From NCBI GenBank assembly GCA_020200675.1, contig JAIVIG010000281.1:1-12679 (forward strand): 12,679 nucleotides of DNA, in the 5' to 3' direction. The DNA comes from Actinomycetota bacterium. Its GTDB lineage: Bacteria > Actinomycetota > Rubrobacteria > Rubrobacterales > Rubrobacteraceae. Below the pieces are notes generated by a model. That model searched no databases. It was not told the DNA's origin and saw only the letters and a list, made by a program, of their open reading frames with translations. Positions 1 to 8,056 of the stretch are shown here, in pieces; the first letter of the stretch is position 1, and the number at the start of each line of letters is the position of its first letter. The position numbers and the translations under genes are program-made.

Positions 1-1
1 G

Positions 2-52
2 CCTTTCACCGCCGGGAGCGACCACCTCATCGTACTGGCTCGCCGGTCGTAG
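2..52 (+). CDS. possible 3' end of an upstream gene (partial)
   Basis: Frame 2 is open from the window edge for 16 codons, reading PFTAGSDHLIVLARRS, and ends at TAG 50-52. The G/C-rich third positions and the hydrophobic LIVLA stretch look like the C-terminus of a real protein. Too little remains to name a family, and the other frames cannot be excluded. A gene here would lie on the same strand as the downstream ligase gene, about 170 bp upstream of it. Confidence 0.3.
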   Translation, partial: PFTAGSDHLIVLARRS

Positions 53-150
53 CTTTGTTCCGGAGACACGCTCACGAGCCGCCGTTCCCGCCTTCGTGAG
101 AGTGTTCTCCGCGGTCCGAGGCGAGGTCGAAACTCGCGGTAATCCTTCCC

Positions 151-179
151 TTGGAACTATTTACGGGGGTGCGTACAGG
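151..179 (+). promoter_or_regulatory. candidate promoter for the glutamate-cysteine ligase gene
   Basis: TTGGAA (151-156) and TACAGG (174-179) are separated by 17 bp, the preferred sigma-70 spacing. Transcription would start near 186, consistent with a protein start at 214 or 223 rather than at the upstream TTG 151. The -10 element matches TATAAT at only three positions, so this is a weak prediction based on sequence alone. Confidence 0.22.
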
Positions 180-222
180 GAGCATACTGGAGCCTGGTCA
201 GGGTGGACGTATATTGGGAGCG

Positions 223-1509
223 ATGGAGCAGCGACGCATAGGCATCGAGCAGGAGTTTTTCCTGGTAGACGAGGAAGGCGCGCCTTCCGACCGGGCGGAC
301 GAGTTTCTGGCGCGCTGCCGGGAGACGGCTGGTGAAGAGGGCCTGAGCCCGGAGGGCTTCGTGGGGGAGGTCTCCTGGAGTATGGTGGAGATAAACACCC
401 TGCCCGCCCGCACGGTCGCGGACCTCGCGGCGGCGTACCTGGCGAGCCTGGACCTCGCCCTGCGGGCCGGACAAGAGCTGGGCGTCAGGCTCTATCCGCT
501 GTCGACGTACCCTCTGCCCGTGGATCCGGTGCTCCGCAGCGGGCCGGAATACGAGTTCCAGGCGCGCACGATAGGGCATGGGCGGTTCCTCCACGCCGCG
601 AGGTGTACCGGCGTCCACCTGCACTTCGAACTCCCGGAGGGGACCCTGGATCCCGACGCGGTGATCTCCCCCGGCGCTCCGGCAGCCGCGCTGGAGGAGC
701 TTCTGAACCTCTACAACCTGGCGACGGCCCTGGACCCGGCGCTGGTGGCCCTCACCCGCGCCTGCCCATTCTACGAGGGAAAGGCGCCGGGTCTTGCGGC
801 CCGCACGGCCTACTACCGGGGCAGCGCGCTGCTCGGCTGCGAGGGACTCTACACGCACCTACCCGAAGTGGGCGACCTTCGGCCGTACGCGAGGAGCGCG
901 CGGGAGTTGGTCGAGCGCCAGCTCGCCGGCTACGAAGCCTGGCTCGAGGCGATGGATAGAGCACGCGTCGAGCGACGCCTCTTCTTCGAGGCCGGTGGCA
1001 ACGTCCTGAAGGCTTCCTGGAATCCGGTACGCCTCAACCAGCACGGGACGGTGGAGCTGCGAGCGATAGACGGAAACTACCCGGAGGTCGTGCTGGCGGT
1101 GGCCGCTCTGGTGCACGGCACGGCGAGCAGGGTCAGGAGGGACGGTCTAACCGTCGATCCGGGAGATCTAGCCCGCGCCTTCGAGGTGGAAGGCGACAGA
1201 CTCCGCGTGCCGGGCTTCGAATATCTCGGCGGGAGCCTCTTCTACGCCGCCGCGACGGAAGGGGTAGAGAACCCCGAGGTCTCCGCCTACCTGGACTCCG
1301 TCTTCGAGTTCGTCGCATCGGAGGGCTGGGAATCCAGGTACCTGGCAGCGCTGAGGAATCCCGAAGGTCACTACAGGACCACGGAGGCCGGTATTCTGAG
1401 CGCTCTTCCCCGGATCGTCCACCTCTCCACGGACGAGGGTCTTCGTCTCGTGCGCGAAGCTTGCGACGAGCTCGAGGAGCAGGTTTCGTCCCTGAGCCAG
1501 GCGGCGTAA
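223..1509 (+). CDS. gshA: glutamate-cysteine ligase, GCS2 family
   Basis: This cytosolic enzyme family ligates glutamate to cysteine with ATP to give gamma-glutamylcysteine, the first step of glutathione-type thiol synthesis. The 428-aa product shows GIEQEF at residues 7-12, the acidic metal/ATP-site start typical of GCS2 proteins. It also has TGVHLHFELPEG at about 129-140, an RTAYYRG segment near 195, and a late NPVRLNQHGTVELRAIDGN segment that matches the family's R-x-n-G-T-x-E-x-R region. Length fits EgtA/YbdK-like relatives (about 370-450 aa). ATG 223 was chosen because homology begins within a few residues. GGGAG sits only 2 bp upstream, so TTG 214, which has AGGGTGG 7 bp upstream, is an equally good start. 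An extension to TTG 151 adds non-conserved residues. EgtA-like or a general carboxylate-amine ligase activity is an alternative. It converges on gltD. Confidence 0.85.
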   Translation: MEQRRIGIEQEFFLVDEEGAPSDRADEFLARCRETAGEEGLSPEGFVGEVSWSMVEINTLPARTVADLAAAYLASLDLALRAGQELGVRLYPLSTYPLPVDPVLRSGPEYEFQARTIGHGRFLHAARCTGVHLHFELPEGTLDPDAVISPGAPAAALEELLNLYNLATALDPALVALTRACPFYEGKAPGLAARTAYYRGSALLGCEGLYTHLPEVGDLRPYARSARELVERQLAGYEAWLEAMDRARVERRLFFEAGGNVLKASWNPVRLNQHGTVELRAIDGNYPEVVLAVAALVHGTASRVRRDGLTVDPGDLARAFEVEGDRLRVPGFEYLGGSLFYAAATEGVENPEVSAYLDSVFEFVASEGWESRYLAALRNPEGHYRTTEAGILSALPRIVHLSTDEGLRLVREACDELEEQVSSLSQAA

Positions 1510-1532
1510 GGGCGACTCGAACGCGAGAAGGC

Positions 1533-2999
1533 CTAAGTCTCTCCGAGCGCGGTTCCTCCACTCAGGCTCGAGAGCACGCTCTCGCCGGCAAGGTAGAGGT
1601 CCGCCTGGCGGGCGGCCTTTCGGCCCTCAGCGATAGCCCAGACGATCAGGGAAGCCCCCCTCTTGGCGTCGCCGGCGACGAAGATACCCGGCTCGCTCGT
1701 GGCGAAGTCGTCGTCGCCGTTGGCTGGGATGGCTCCCCGCTCGTTGTAGCCCAGGTTCAGGTCCTCGAGGAACTTGTCGCGCACCGGCCCAGTAAACCCG
1801 ATCGCCAGCAGGACCAGGTCCGTCTCGATCTCGAAGTTCGTCCCCGGTAGGTACTTGGTCTTACCGTCGGGGGTGCGCTCCGTCCTGACGCAGTGCATCT
1901 TCTCCACATAGCCGTTCGACCCGGAGAAGCCGGTTATTCCCACGCTCCAGCCGCGCTCGCCACCCTCCTCGTGGACCGGGTAGGTCGTCAAGGTCAACGG
2001 CCAATCGGGCCAGGTGAGCCGGTCCGGGTTCTTCGGCGGCTCGGGGCCGTGAGTGAAGATCTTCACCGAGGCCGCGCCCTCACGGTGGGAGTTGCCCAGG
2101 CAGTCGGCGCTCGTGTCGCCGCCGCCGAGGATTATGACGTTCTTGCCCGCGGCGCTTATCTCCGGCCTCGTCTCGATCGGGAGCCCGGCGACCCGGCGGT
2201 TCTGCTGCACGAGGTACTCCATCGCCAGGTGGATGCCGCCGAGCTCGCGGCCCGGCGCTACTATGTCGCGCCCGGCCAGAGCGCCCACGGCGAGGATTAT
2301 GGAGTCGTAGTCGCGCTTCAGCTCCTCGGTCGTCGGGTCGAAGCCGACGTAGGCGTTCGTGCGGAACTCGATGCCCTCCTCTTCCATGAGGGCTATGCGC
2401 CTCTCCACGACCCATTTCTCGATCTTGTAGTCCGGGATGCCGTACATGAGGAGGCCCCCGATGCGGTCGTCCTTCTCGAAGACGGTCACGCTGTGACCCG
2501 CCCAGTTGAGCTGTTGGGCCGCCGCGAGGCCCGCGGGACCGCTACCCACCACCGCGACCTTCTTGCCGGTCCTCTTCTCCGGCGGCGGGGGCTTCGCGGT
2601 CACCCACCCCTCGTCGAAGGCCCGGTTGATAATAGAGAGCTCTATCTCCTTGATCGTCACGGGGTCGTCGTTGATCGTCAGGACGCACGCCGGCTCGCAC
2701 GGCGCCGGACACAGCATCCCCGTGAACTCCGGGAAGTTGTTGGTCGCGTGCAGGCGGTCTATGGCCTCCCGCCAGCGGTCCCGGTAGACCAGGTCGTTCC
2801 AGTCCGGGATGAGATTACCAAGGGGGCAGCCGACGTTGCAGAACGGCACCCCGCAGTCCATGCAGCGGGCGGCCTGGTCCCGGACGTCGTCCTCCGGCAT
2901 CGGCTCGTAGATGTAGCGGTAGTCCTGCACCCGCTCGACCTTGTCGCGCTTCGGGGTGGGCTTGCGCCCGATCTTCAAGAACCCCCTCGGGTCTCCCAC
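1533..2999 (-). CDS. gltD: glutamate synthase (NADPH) small/beta subunit
   Basis: This subunit oxidises NAD(P)H on FAD and passes electrons through Fe-S clusters to the large subunit for reductive synthesis of glutamate from 2-oxoglutarate and glutamine-derived ammonia. At 488 aa it is full length. The N-terminal ferredoxin-like domain carries Cys46, 49, 54 and 58 (CMDCGVPFCNVGC) and Cys97, 101 and 105 (CPAPCEPAC), ligands of the two [4Fe-4S] clusters. The FAD site GSGPAG is at 152-157, the NAD(P)H-site GGGDTSAD at 292-299, and the second FAD motif AGDAKRG at 442-448. The GTG start gives the canonical MGDPRGFL N-terminus. Its first base is the last base of the gltB stop (TAGTG), and its ribosome binding site GGAGG lies inside the last gltB codons, so translation is probably coupled. 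It is the last gene of the operon and ends 23 bp from the convergent ligase gene. Confidence 0.97.
   Translation of the reverse strand: MGDPRGFLKIGRKPTPKRDKVERVQDYRYIYEPMPEDDVRDQAARCMDCGVPFCNVGCPLGNLIPDWNDLVYRDRWREAIDRLHATNNFPEFTGMLCPAPCEPACVLTINDDPVTIKEIELSIINRAFDEGWVTAKPPPPEKRTGKKVAVVGSGPAGLAAAQQLNWAGHSVTVFEKDDRIGGLLMYGIPDYKIEKWVVERRIALMEEEGIEFRTNAYVGFDPTTEELKRDYDSIILAVGALAGRDIVAPGRELGGIHLAMEYLVQQNRRVAGLPIETRPEISAAGKNVIILGGGDTSADCLGNSHREGAASVKIFTHGPEPPKNPDRLTWPDWPLTLTTYPVHEEGGERGWSVGITGFSGSNGYVEKMHCVRTERTPDGKTKYLPGTNFEIETDLVLLAIGFTGPVRDKFLEDLNLGYNERGAIPANGDDDFATSEPGIFVAGDAKRGASLIVWAIAEGRKAARQADLYLAGESVLSSLSGGTALGET
1569..1584. repeat. perfect 7-bp-arm palindrome at the 3' end of gltD
   Basis: CGAGAGC-AC-GCTCTCG lies within the last codons of gltD and about 60 bp beyond the stop of the convergent ligase gene. 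It can form a hairpin in either transcript and may help stop or stabilise them. No T-run follows on either strand, so it is not a standard intrinsic terminator. The codons involved (Gly-Glu-Ser-Val-Leu-Ser) could produce the symmetry by chance. Confidence 0.25.
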
Positions 3000-5900
3000 T
3001 ATTGAACCACCTCCAACTCCGCCTCCTGGCGCTCCTGCAGAACGCGCTTGAGATCCTTCGGCATCACCTTGATGAACCTGGGTAGCATCTCCTCCCAGTT
3101 CTCCAGGACCCGCTCGGCGGCCGTGCTCCCCGTCCAGTGCAGGTGCCGCTCGATGAGTCCCCGCAGGTGAGAGATGCTCTCCTCCGAATCCACCGCCTCC
3201 AGGTCAACCATCTCCGGGTTGTAGAGCTTCTCGAAGATATCCTCTTCGTCGAGGACGTAGGCGATACCGCCGCTCATCCCGGCGGCGAAGTTGCGGCCCG
3301 TCGGACCGAGCACCACGACCACTCCCCCAGTCATGTACTCGCAACCGTGCTCGCCGACGCCCTCGACGACGGTCTCGGCGCCCGAGTTTCGGACCGCGAA
3401 TCGCTCGCCGGCGAAGCCCCGGAAGTAAGCCTCGCCGTCCGTCGCCCCGTAGAGGGCCACGTTGCCGACCACGATACTATTCCCCGGATCATAGCCCACG
3501 TTCTCGGACGGGTAGACCGCTATGCGGCCGCCGGAGAGGCCCTTGCCCACATAGTCGTTCGTCGTCCCCTGGAGGTCGAACGTGATCCCGCGCGTAAGCC
3601 AGGCGCCGAAGGACTGCCCGGCCACGCCCTCGAAGTCTATCCGGATCGTGCCGTCCGGCAGGCCCTCTTCGCCGTAGCGGCGCGCGACCTCCCCGGAGAG
3701 CCTCCCGCCAACCGTGCGGCGCGTGTTCTCGATCGGCGTCGAGAAGCGGACGTTCTCCTTATTCTCGAGGGCACGCTCGCAGCGTTCGATCAGCTCGTTG
3801 TCCATGGAGTCGTGCAGGTAGTGGTCCTGCTCCTCGGCGTGATGGATCGCCACGTTCTCGCCGGCCTCCGGATGGTGCAGGATCGCCGAGAGGTCTACAC
3901 CCTTTGCCTTCCAGTGCTCGATGCCCTCGCGGGCCACGAGCCTGTCCGAGCGTCCGACCATCTCCTCGAAGGTGCGGAAGCCGAGCTCGGCCATGAGCTG
4001 CCGGATCTCCTCGGCCACGAAGAAGAAGAAGTTGACGACGTGCTCCGGTGTCCCGGTGAAGCGCTTCCTGAGCTCCGGGTCCTGAGTCGCGATCCCGACC
4101 GGGCAGGTGTTCAGGTGGCAGACCCGCATCATGATGCAGCCCGAAGCGACCAGCGGCGCCGTCGAGAACGCGAAGTCTTCTGCCCCCAGGAGCGCCGCCA
4201 TAACCACGTCGCGCCCCGTCTTCATCTGGCCGTCGGTCTGCAGGACGATACGCCCGCGCAGGTCGTTGTTGACGAGGACCTGCTGGGCCTCGGCGATCCC
4301 GAGCTCCCACGGCAGCCCCGCGAACTTGATCGAGGAGAGCGGCGAGGCCCCGGTGCCGCCGTCGTGCCCCGAGATGGTTATGTGGTCGGCCTTCGCCTTG
4401 GCGACACCCGCGGCGATGGTCCCCACACCCTCGGCCGCGACGAGCTTCACGCTCACCATCGCGTATGGGTTGGCGTTCTTCAGGTCGTGGATCAACTGCG
4501 CCAGGTCCTCGATGGAGTAGATGTCGTGGTGCGGCGGCGGGGAGATCAAACCGACCCCCGGCGTCGAGTAGCGCACCCTCGCTATGTCCTCGGAGACCTT
4601 GTGGCCCGGGAGCTGCCCGCCCTCGCCGGGCTTGGAGCCTTGGGCCATCTTTATCTGCAGCATGTCCGAGTTGACCAGGTACTCCGTCGTCACCCCGAAA
4701 CGCCCCGAAGCCACCTGCTTGATCGCGCTGCGCCTGATGTCGCCGGTCAGGTCGGGGGTGTAGCGCTCGGAGTCTTCCCCGCCCTCGCCCGTGTTCGACT
4801 TGCCGCCGATGCGGTTCATGGCGATGGCCAGGGTCTCGTGCGTCTCCTTCGAGATGGAGCCGAAGGATATGGCCCCCGTCGAGAAGCGCTTGACGATCTC
4901 CTTGGCCGGCTCGACCTCCTCCAGGGGGATGGGGTCGCGGCGGATATCGAGCAGCCCGCGCAGGGTAAAGAGGTTCTCGCTCCGCTCGTTGAAGTAGTCC
5001 GAGTACTCCTTGTAGGTCTCGAAAGAGCCCGTCTCGACGGCGCGTTGCAGCGGGGGGATGCTGTACTGGTTCCACATGTGAGCCGCGCCCTGGATCCTGA
5101 ACTGGTACTCGCCCCCGACCTCTAGCTCCTCGGGCCCGTCCTCGATCTTCGCGAAGGCCCGCCGGTGACGCTGGAGGACCTCCTCCCCGATCTCCTCCAG
5201 GCCGATGCCTCTGATGCGCGAGGGCGTGCGGGTGAAGTACCTCTCGACGACCTCGTCGCTCAGGCCCACGACCTCGAAGATCTGGGCGCCACAATACGAG
5301 AACAGCGTCGAGATGCCCATCTTGGAGATGATCTTCAAGAGCGCCTTCTCGATCGCCTTGACGAAGTTCTTCGTCGCTTCCTCCGGCGTAACGTCACCTA
5401 TCAGGCCGGTCTCGACCATGTCCTCGATGGTCTCGAAGGCGAGGTAGGGGTTGACCGCCGTAGCGCCGTAGCCGACGAGCAGGGCGAAGTGGTGCCCCTC
5501 CCGGACCTCGGCCGTCTCGACGATGAGGGTCGTCCGGGTGCGGATACCGGCGCGCACCAGATGGTGGTGGACGGCGGCGGTGGCGAGCAGGCTCGGTATC
5601 GGGGACTGCTCCGCGTCGACGCCCCGGTCGCTCAGGACCAGGACCGTCGAACCCTCCTGAACCTCCTTCTCGGCCCTCTCGCACAGCCCTTCGAGCGCCT
5701 TCTCGAGTCCCCCTTCCTCGTTCGCCGGGAAGAGCATCGGAAGCGTGGCCGAGCGGAACGGCTCGGAGCTGAGCTGCCGTATCTTCTCCAGGTCGGCCGC
5801 CCTCAGGACGGGGCCCGTGAGGGAGATCTGGCGACAGTGCTCCGGCGTCTCGTCGAAGAGGTTCTGCTCCGGCCCAAGAGACATGTTGAGCGACATGACC

Positions 5901-7477
5901 AGCTCCTCGCGCAGCGGGTCTATCGGCGGGTTGGTGACCTGGGCGAAGAGCTGCTTGAAGTACGAGAAGAGGAGCTGCGGCCGCTCGGAGAGGACCGCGA
6001 GCGGCGTGTCGGTGCCCATCGAGCCGTCGGCTTCCTTGCCGTCGTGGGCCATCGGGGAGAGGACTATCCGCAGATCCTCGTTGGTATACCCGAACGCCAG
6101 CTGCCGCTCGAAGAGCGAGGCGGTCTCGTTGCGCCCGTTCGGCGCGGCCTCGGGCAGCTCGTCCAGGTGGATCTCACCCTCCTCGATCCACTGCTTGTAA
6201 GGCTTGCGCGCGAAGAGCGGCTTCTTGACCTCGTCGTCGTGCAACACCTCGTGCTTCTCGGTGTCGACCACGAGCATCTTGCCCGGCTGCAACCTCCACC
6301 GCTCGACGATGTCCTCCGCCGGCACGCGCAGGGCCCCGTCCTCGGAAGCCATCACGACCCGTCCATCACGGGTGACAGAGTAGCGGGCGGGACGGAGGCC
6401 GTTGCGGTCGAGCGTCGCGCCTATAACCTTGCCGTCGGTGAAGGCGATGGCGGCGGGGCCGTCCCACGGCTCCATGAGGGCGCTGTGATACTCGTAGAAG
6501 GCCCGTCGATCCTCGTCCATCAGGTCGTCGTTCTCCCAGGCTTCCGGCATCATCATGGCGACGGCGTGCGGGAGGCTACGCCCCGCTAGGTACAGGAGTT
6601 CGAGGGCGTTGTCGAAGGTCGCCGAGTCGCTCTGGTCCGGCTGGACGATGGGCGATATCTTCTTTATGTCCTCCCCGAAGAGCGGCGACTCCAGGCGGCT
6701 CTCGCGGGCGCGCATCCAGTTGATGTTCCCGCGCAGCGTGTTGATCTCGCCGTTGTGCGCCACGTAGCGGTACGGGTGCGCGAGGTCCCACGTCCCTAAA
6801 GTGTTCGTCGAGAAACGCGAGTGGACCAGCGCCAGCGCGCTCGAGACCGCCGAGTCCCTGAGGTCGGGATAGAACCCCGTGACCTGCTTGCCCTTGAGTA
6901 GGCCCTTGTAGACCAGCGTCCGGGCCGAGAGGCTCGCTACGTAGCAGCCGCCTTCGGCCTCCTTGTGAAGCCTGCGCCGGATCACGTACAGCTTCCGCTC
7001 GAAGGCCCCTTCGTCCCCTATCCTGTTCTCGACGAAGAACTGCCGGATGCGCGGCATGACGCTCTGGGCCAGCTCTCCCGCCACGCCTGGCTCCACGGGG
7101 ACGTCCCGCCAACCCAGAAAGCGCTGTCCCTCCTCGGCCACGATCCGCTCCAACGTGCCCTCGCAGCCGGTCTCCCCTTCGTCGCCAAACTCGAAGAGCA
7201 TCCCAACCCCGTACCCCCCGGCCGGTGGCAGTTCGAGGCCCAAAGAAACGCACTCCCGGCGCAAAAACGCGTCCGGGACCTGCAAGAGGATTCCCGCTCC
7301 GTCGCCAGTCTCGGGGTCGCTCCCGCTCGCGCCCCGGTGGTCGAGGTTGCACAGGACCTCCAGGCCCTCCTCCACGGTCTCCCGGGTAGGTCTCCCGTCT
7401 ACCCGCGCCACAAATCCGAACCCGCAAGCATCCCGCTGGTATGTGGGGTCGTAAAGACCGGTATTGGGAGTTGCCAA
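2999..7477 (-). CDS. gltB: glutamate synthase large/alpha subunit
   Basis: This 1492-aa subunit hydrolyses glutamine and channels the ammonia to an FMN site, where 2-oxoglutarate is aminated and reduced to glutamate. Residues 1-17 form a short propeptide before Cys18 in RDACGFGFV, the N-terminal nucleophile of the class II glutamine amidotransferase domain, which runs to about residue 430. A central domain follows, then the FMN/2-oxoglutarate barrel with GEGGED, QGSKPGEGGQLPG and GHDGGTGASP. The [3Fe-4S] ligands are Cys1114, 1120 and 1125 (CIMMRVCHLNTC). The C-terminal beta-helix has repeated G-x-G-x-G-like turns and ends in EVVQ. Length and all key residues agree with bacterial GltB. The start is TTG at 7477, with AGGAGG 4 bp upstream. 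An in-frame TGA just before it excludes a longer form, and no ATG lies near. It is the first gene of gltBD. Confidence 0.98.
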   Translation of the reverse strand: MATPNTGLYDPTYQRDACGFGFVARVDGRPTRETVEEGLEVLCNLDHRGASGSDPETGDGAGILLQVPDAFLRRECVSLGLELPPAGGYGVGMLFEFGDEGETGCEGTLERIVAEEGQRFLGWRDVPVEPGVAGELAQSVMPRIRQFFVENRIGDEGAFERKLYVIRRRLHKEAEGGCYVASLSARTLVYKGLLKGKQVTGFYPDLRDSAVSSALALVHSRFSTNTLGTWDLAHPYRYVAHNGEINTLRGNINWMRARESRLESPLFGEDIKKISPIVQPDQSDSATFDNALELLYLAGRSLPHAVAMMMPEAWENDDLMDEDRRAFYEYHSALMEPWDGPAAIAFTDGKVIGATLDRNGLRPARYSVTRDGRVVMASEDGALRVPAEDIVERWRLQPGKMLVVDTEKHEVLHDDEVKKPLFARKPYKQWIEEGEIHLDELPEAAPNGRNETASLFERQLAFGYTNEDLRIVLSPMAHDGKEADGSMGTDTPLAVLSERPQLLFSYFKQLFAQVTNPPIDPLREELVMSLNMSLGPEQNLFDETPEHCRQISLTGPVLRAADLEKIRQLSSEPFRSATLPMLFPANEEGGLEKALEGLCERAEKEVQEGSTVLVLSDRGVDAEQSPIPSLLATAAVHHHLVRAGIRTRTTLIVETAEVREGHHFALLVGYGATAVNPYLAFETIEDMVETGLIGDVTPEEATKNFVKAIEKALLKIISKMGISTLFSYCGAQIFEVVGLSDEVVERYFTRTPSRIRGIGLEEIGEEVLQRHRRAFAKIEDGPEELEVGGEYQFRIQGAAHMWNQYSIPPLQRAVETGSFETYKEYSDYFNERSENLFTLRGLLDIRRDPIPLEEVEPAKEIVKRFSTGAISFGSISKETHETLAIAMNRIGGKSNTGEGGEDSERYTPDLTGDIRRSAIKQVASGRFGVTTEYLVNSDMLQIKMAQGSKPGEGGQLPGHKVSEDIARVRYSTPGVGLISPPPHHDIYSIEDLAQLIHDLKNANPYAMVSVKLVAAEGVGTIAAGVAKAKADHITISGHDGGTGASPLSSIKFAGLPWELGIAEAQQVLVNNDLRGRIVLQTDGQMKTGRDVVMAALLGAEDFAFSTAPLVASGCIMMRVCHLNTCPVGIATQDPELRKRFTGTPEHVVNFFFFVAEEIRQLMAELGFRTFEEMVGRSDRLVAREGIEHWKAKGVDLSAILHHPEAGENVAIHHAEEQDHYLHDSMDNELIERCERALENKENVRFSTPIENTRRTVGGRLSGEVARRYGEEGLPDGTIRIDFEGVAGQSFGAWLTRGITFDLQGTTNDYVGKGLSGGRIAVYPSENVGYDPGNSIVVGNVALYGATDGEAYFRGFAGERFAVRNSGAETVVEGVGEHGCEYMTGGVVVVLGPTGRNFAAGMSGGIAYVLDEEDIFEKLYNPEMVDLEAVDSEESISHLRGLIERHLHWTGSTAAERVLENWEEMLPRFIKVMPKDLKRVLQERQEAELEVVQ

Positions 7478-7560
7478 ACCGCCTCCTCAGACGCAAAAGG
7501 GTGCCAAGACAGCAACCCGCTTTTTACACGAGTCGAGCGCAAAACACAAGGGGAACGACC

Positions 7561-7606
7561 GAGTGTTAGCCATCTGTACAAAGAGAATTCACAAATGCCA
7601 ACACTC
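7561..7606 (-). promoter_or_regulatory. candidate gltBD promoter overlapping an inverted repeat
   Basis: On the - strand, TTGGCA (7601-7596) and TACAGA (7578-7573) are 17 bp apart, and transcription would start about 90 bp before the gltB TTG. The element is bracketed by perfect inverted repeats GAGTGTT (7561-7567) and AACACTC (7600-7606), centre to centre 39 bp, with partial symmetry continuing inwards. One arm overlaps the -35 box and the other lies around the start site, a layout suited to a regulator controlling nitrogen assimilation. A second, weaker candidate -10 (TGTAAA) lies nearer the gene around 7526-7531. No regulator is identified. Confidence 0.35.
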
Positions 7607-7620
7607 GACCGTCCGCCGGT

Positions 7621-7647
7621 CCGAAGGCCTAGACGCGCGTCCTCCGG
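7621..7647 (-). terminator. possible terminator hairpin after the 110-aa gene
   Basis: Immediately after the TAG at 7653-7651, CCGGAGG (7647-7641) can pair, with one mismatch, with CCTTCGG (7627-7621). The loop contains the perfect palindrome GACGCGCGTC (7632-7641). It separates the 110-aa gene from the gltBD promoter region. No T-tract follows, so termination is an inference from position and GC-rich pairing only. Confidence 0.28.
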
Positions 7648-7650
7648 AAG

Positions 7651-7983
7651 CTACAAGCCTTCCAAAGCGCCGCGGAGCTGCTCTTCCTCCTCCAGCAGCT
7701 CCGAGAGGCGCAAGCGTAGCTCCGCCGCCTCGGCCTCGACCTCGGCCAGGCGCAGGGTGAGCTCCCTCTCGCGGGTCACGGTCTCGGAGGTACGCTTCTT
7801 CGGCCGGTACCGGTTGCGGATGTTCCTCAGGCGCTCGCCAGCCCCCTGACGGATGCGTTCCCGGTCGGCCTTGAACTCCTCGCCCCCCAGGTAACTGAGT
7901 CCTCGCCGCACCCGCGGGTCCGTGAGGAGATCCGCTATGATCTCCGCCGAGCTACTCTTCAAGTCCTTGTCTTTGTCGGCCAT
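7651..7983 (-). CDS. hypothetical protein with C-terminal coiled coil
   Basis: The function is not recognised. The 110-aa product is soluble and highly charged. Residues 11-60 (SAEIIADLLTDPRVRRGLSY onward) form a mixed helical N-terminal part. A basic patch RNRYRPKKR lies around 55-65. Residues about 68-110 are a heptad-rich Glu/Leu/Arg segment (LRLAEVEAEAAELRLRLSEL) that should form a coiled coil, so the protein probably oligomerises or binds a partner. No signal peptide or membrane segment is visible. The ATG start has AAGGAG 8 bp upstream. It lies 73 bp downstream of the 319-aa gene on the same strand and could be co-transcribed with it or use its own TACAAT -10 box. It sits upstream of gltBD, but nothing in the sequence links it to glutamate synthesis. 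Confidence 0.8.
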   Translation of the reverse strand: MADKDKDLKSSSAEIIADLLTDPRVRRGLSYLGGEEFKADRERIRQGAGERLRNIRNRYRPKKRTSETVTRERELTLRLAEVEAEAAELRLRLSELLEEEEQLRGALEGL

Positions 7984-8013
7984 ACCGAAGTCTCCTTTTC
8001 CGCTGCTCCGTAC

Positions 8014-8019
8014 ATTGTA
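8014..8019 (-). promoter_or_regulatory. candidate -10 box for the 110-aa gene
   Basis: TACAAT followed by G lies about 30 bp upstream of the ATG on the - strand and matches TATAAT at five of six positions. No good -35 hexamer is visible at 16-18 bp. The same TACAATG string occurs before the 319-aa gene. Confidence 0.28.
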
Positions 8020-8056
8020 AAGGCCGAAAAGTATGCGGCGAGGGTTTGTCTCAGAG

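Noticed and set aside
3137..6589. Long plus-strand open frames (662 and 474 codons) opposite gltB, and a similar 370-codon frame opposite gltD (1893-3005)
   Set aside because: They are antisense shadows produced by the strong G/C third-position bias of gltB and gltD. Their translations are rich in Arg, Asp, Val and Leu with no recognisable domain, while the minus-strand products are unmistakable.
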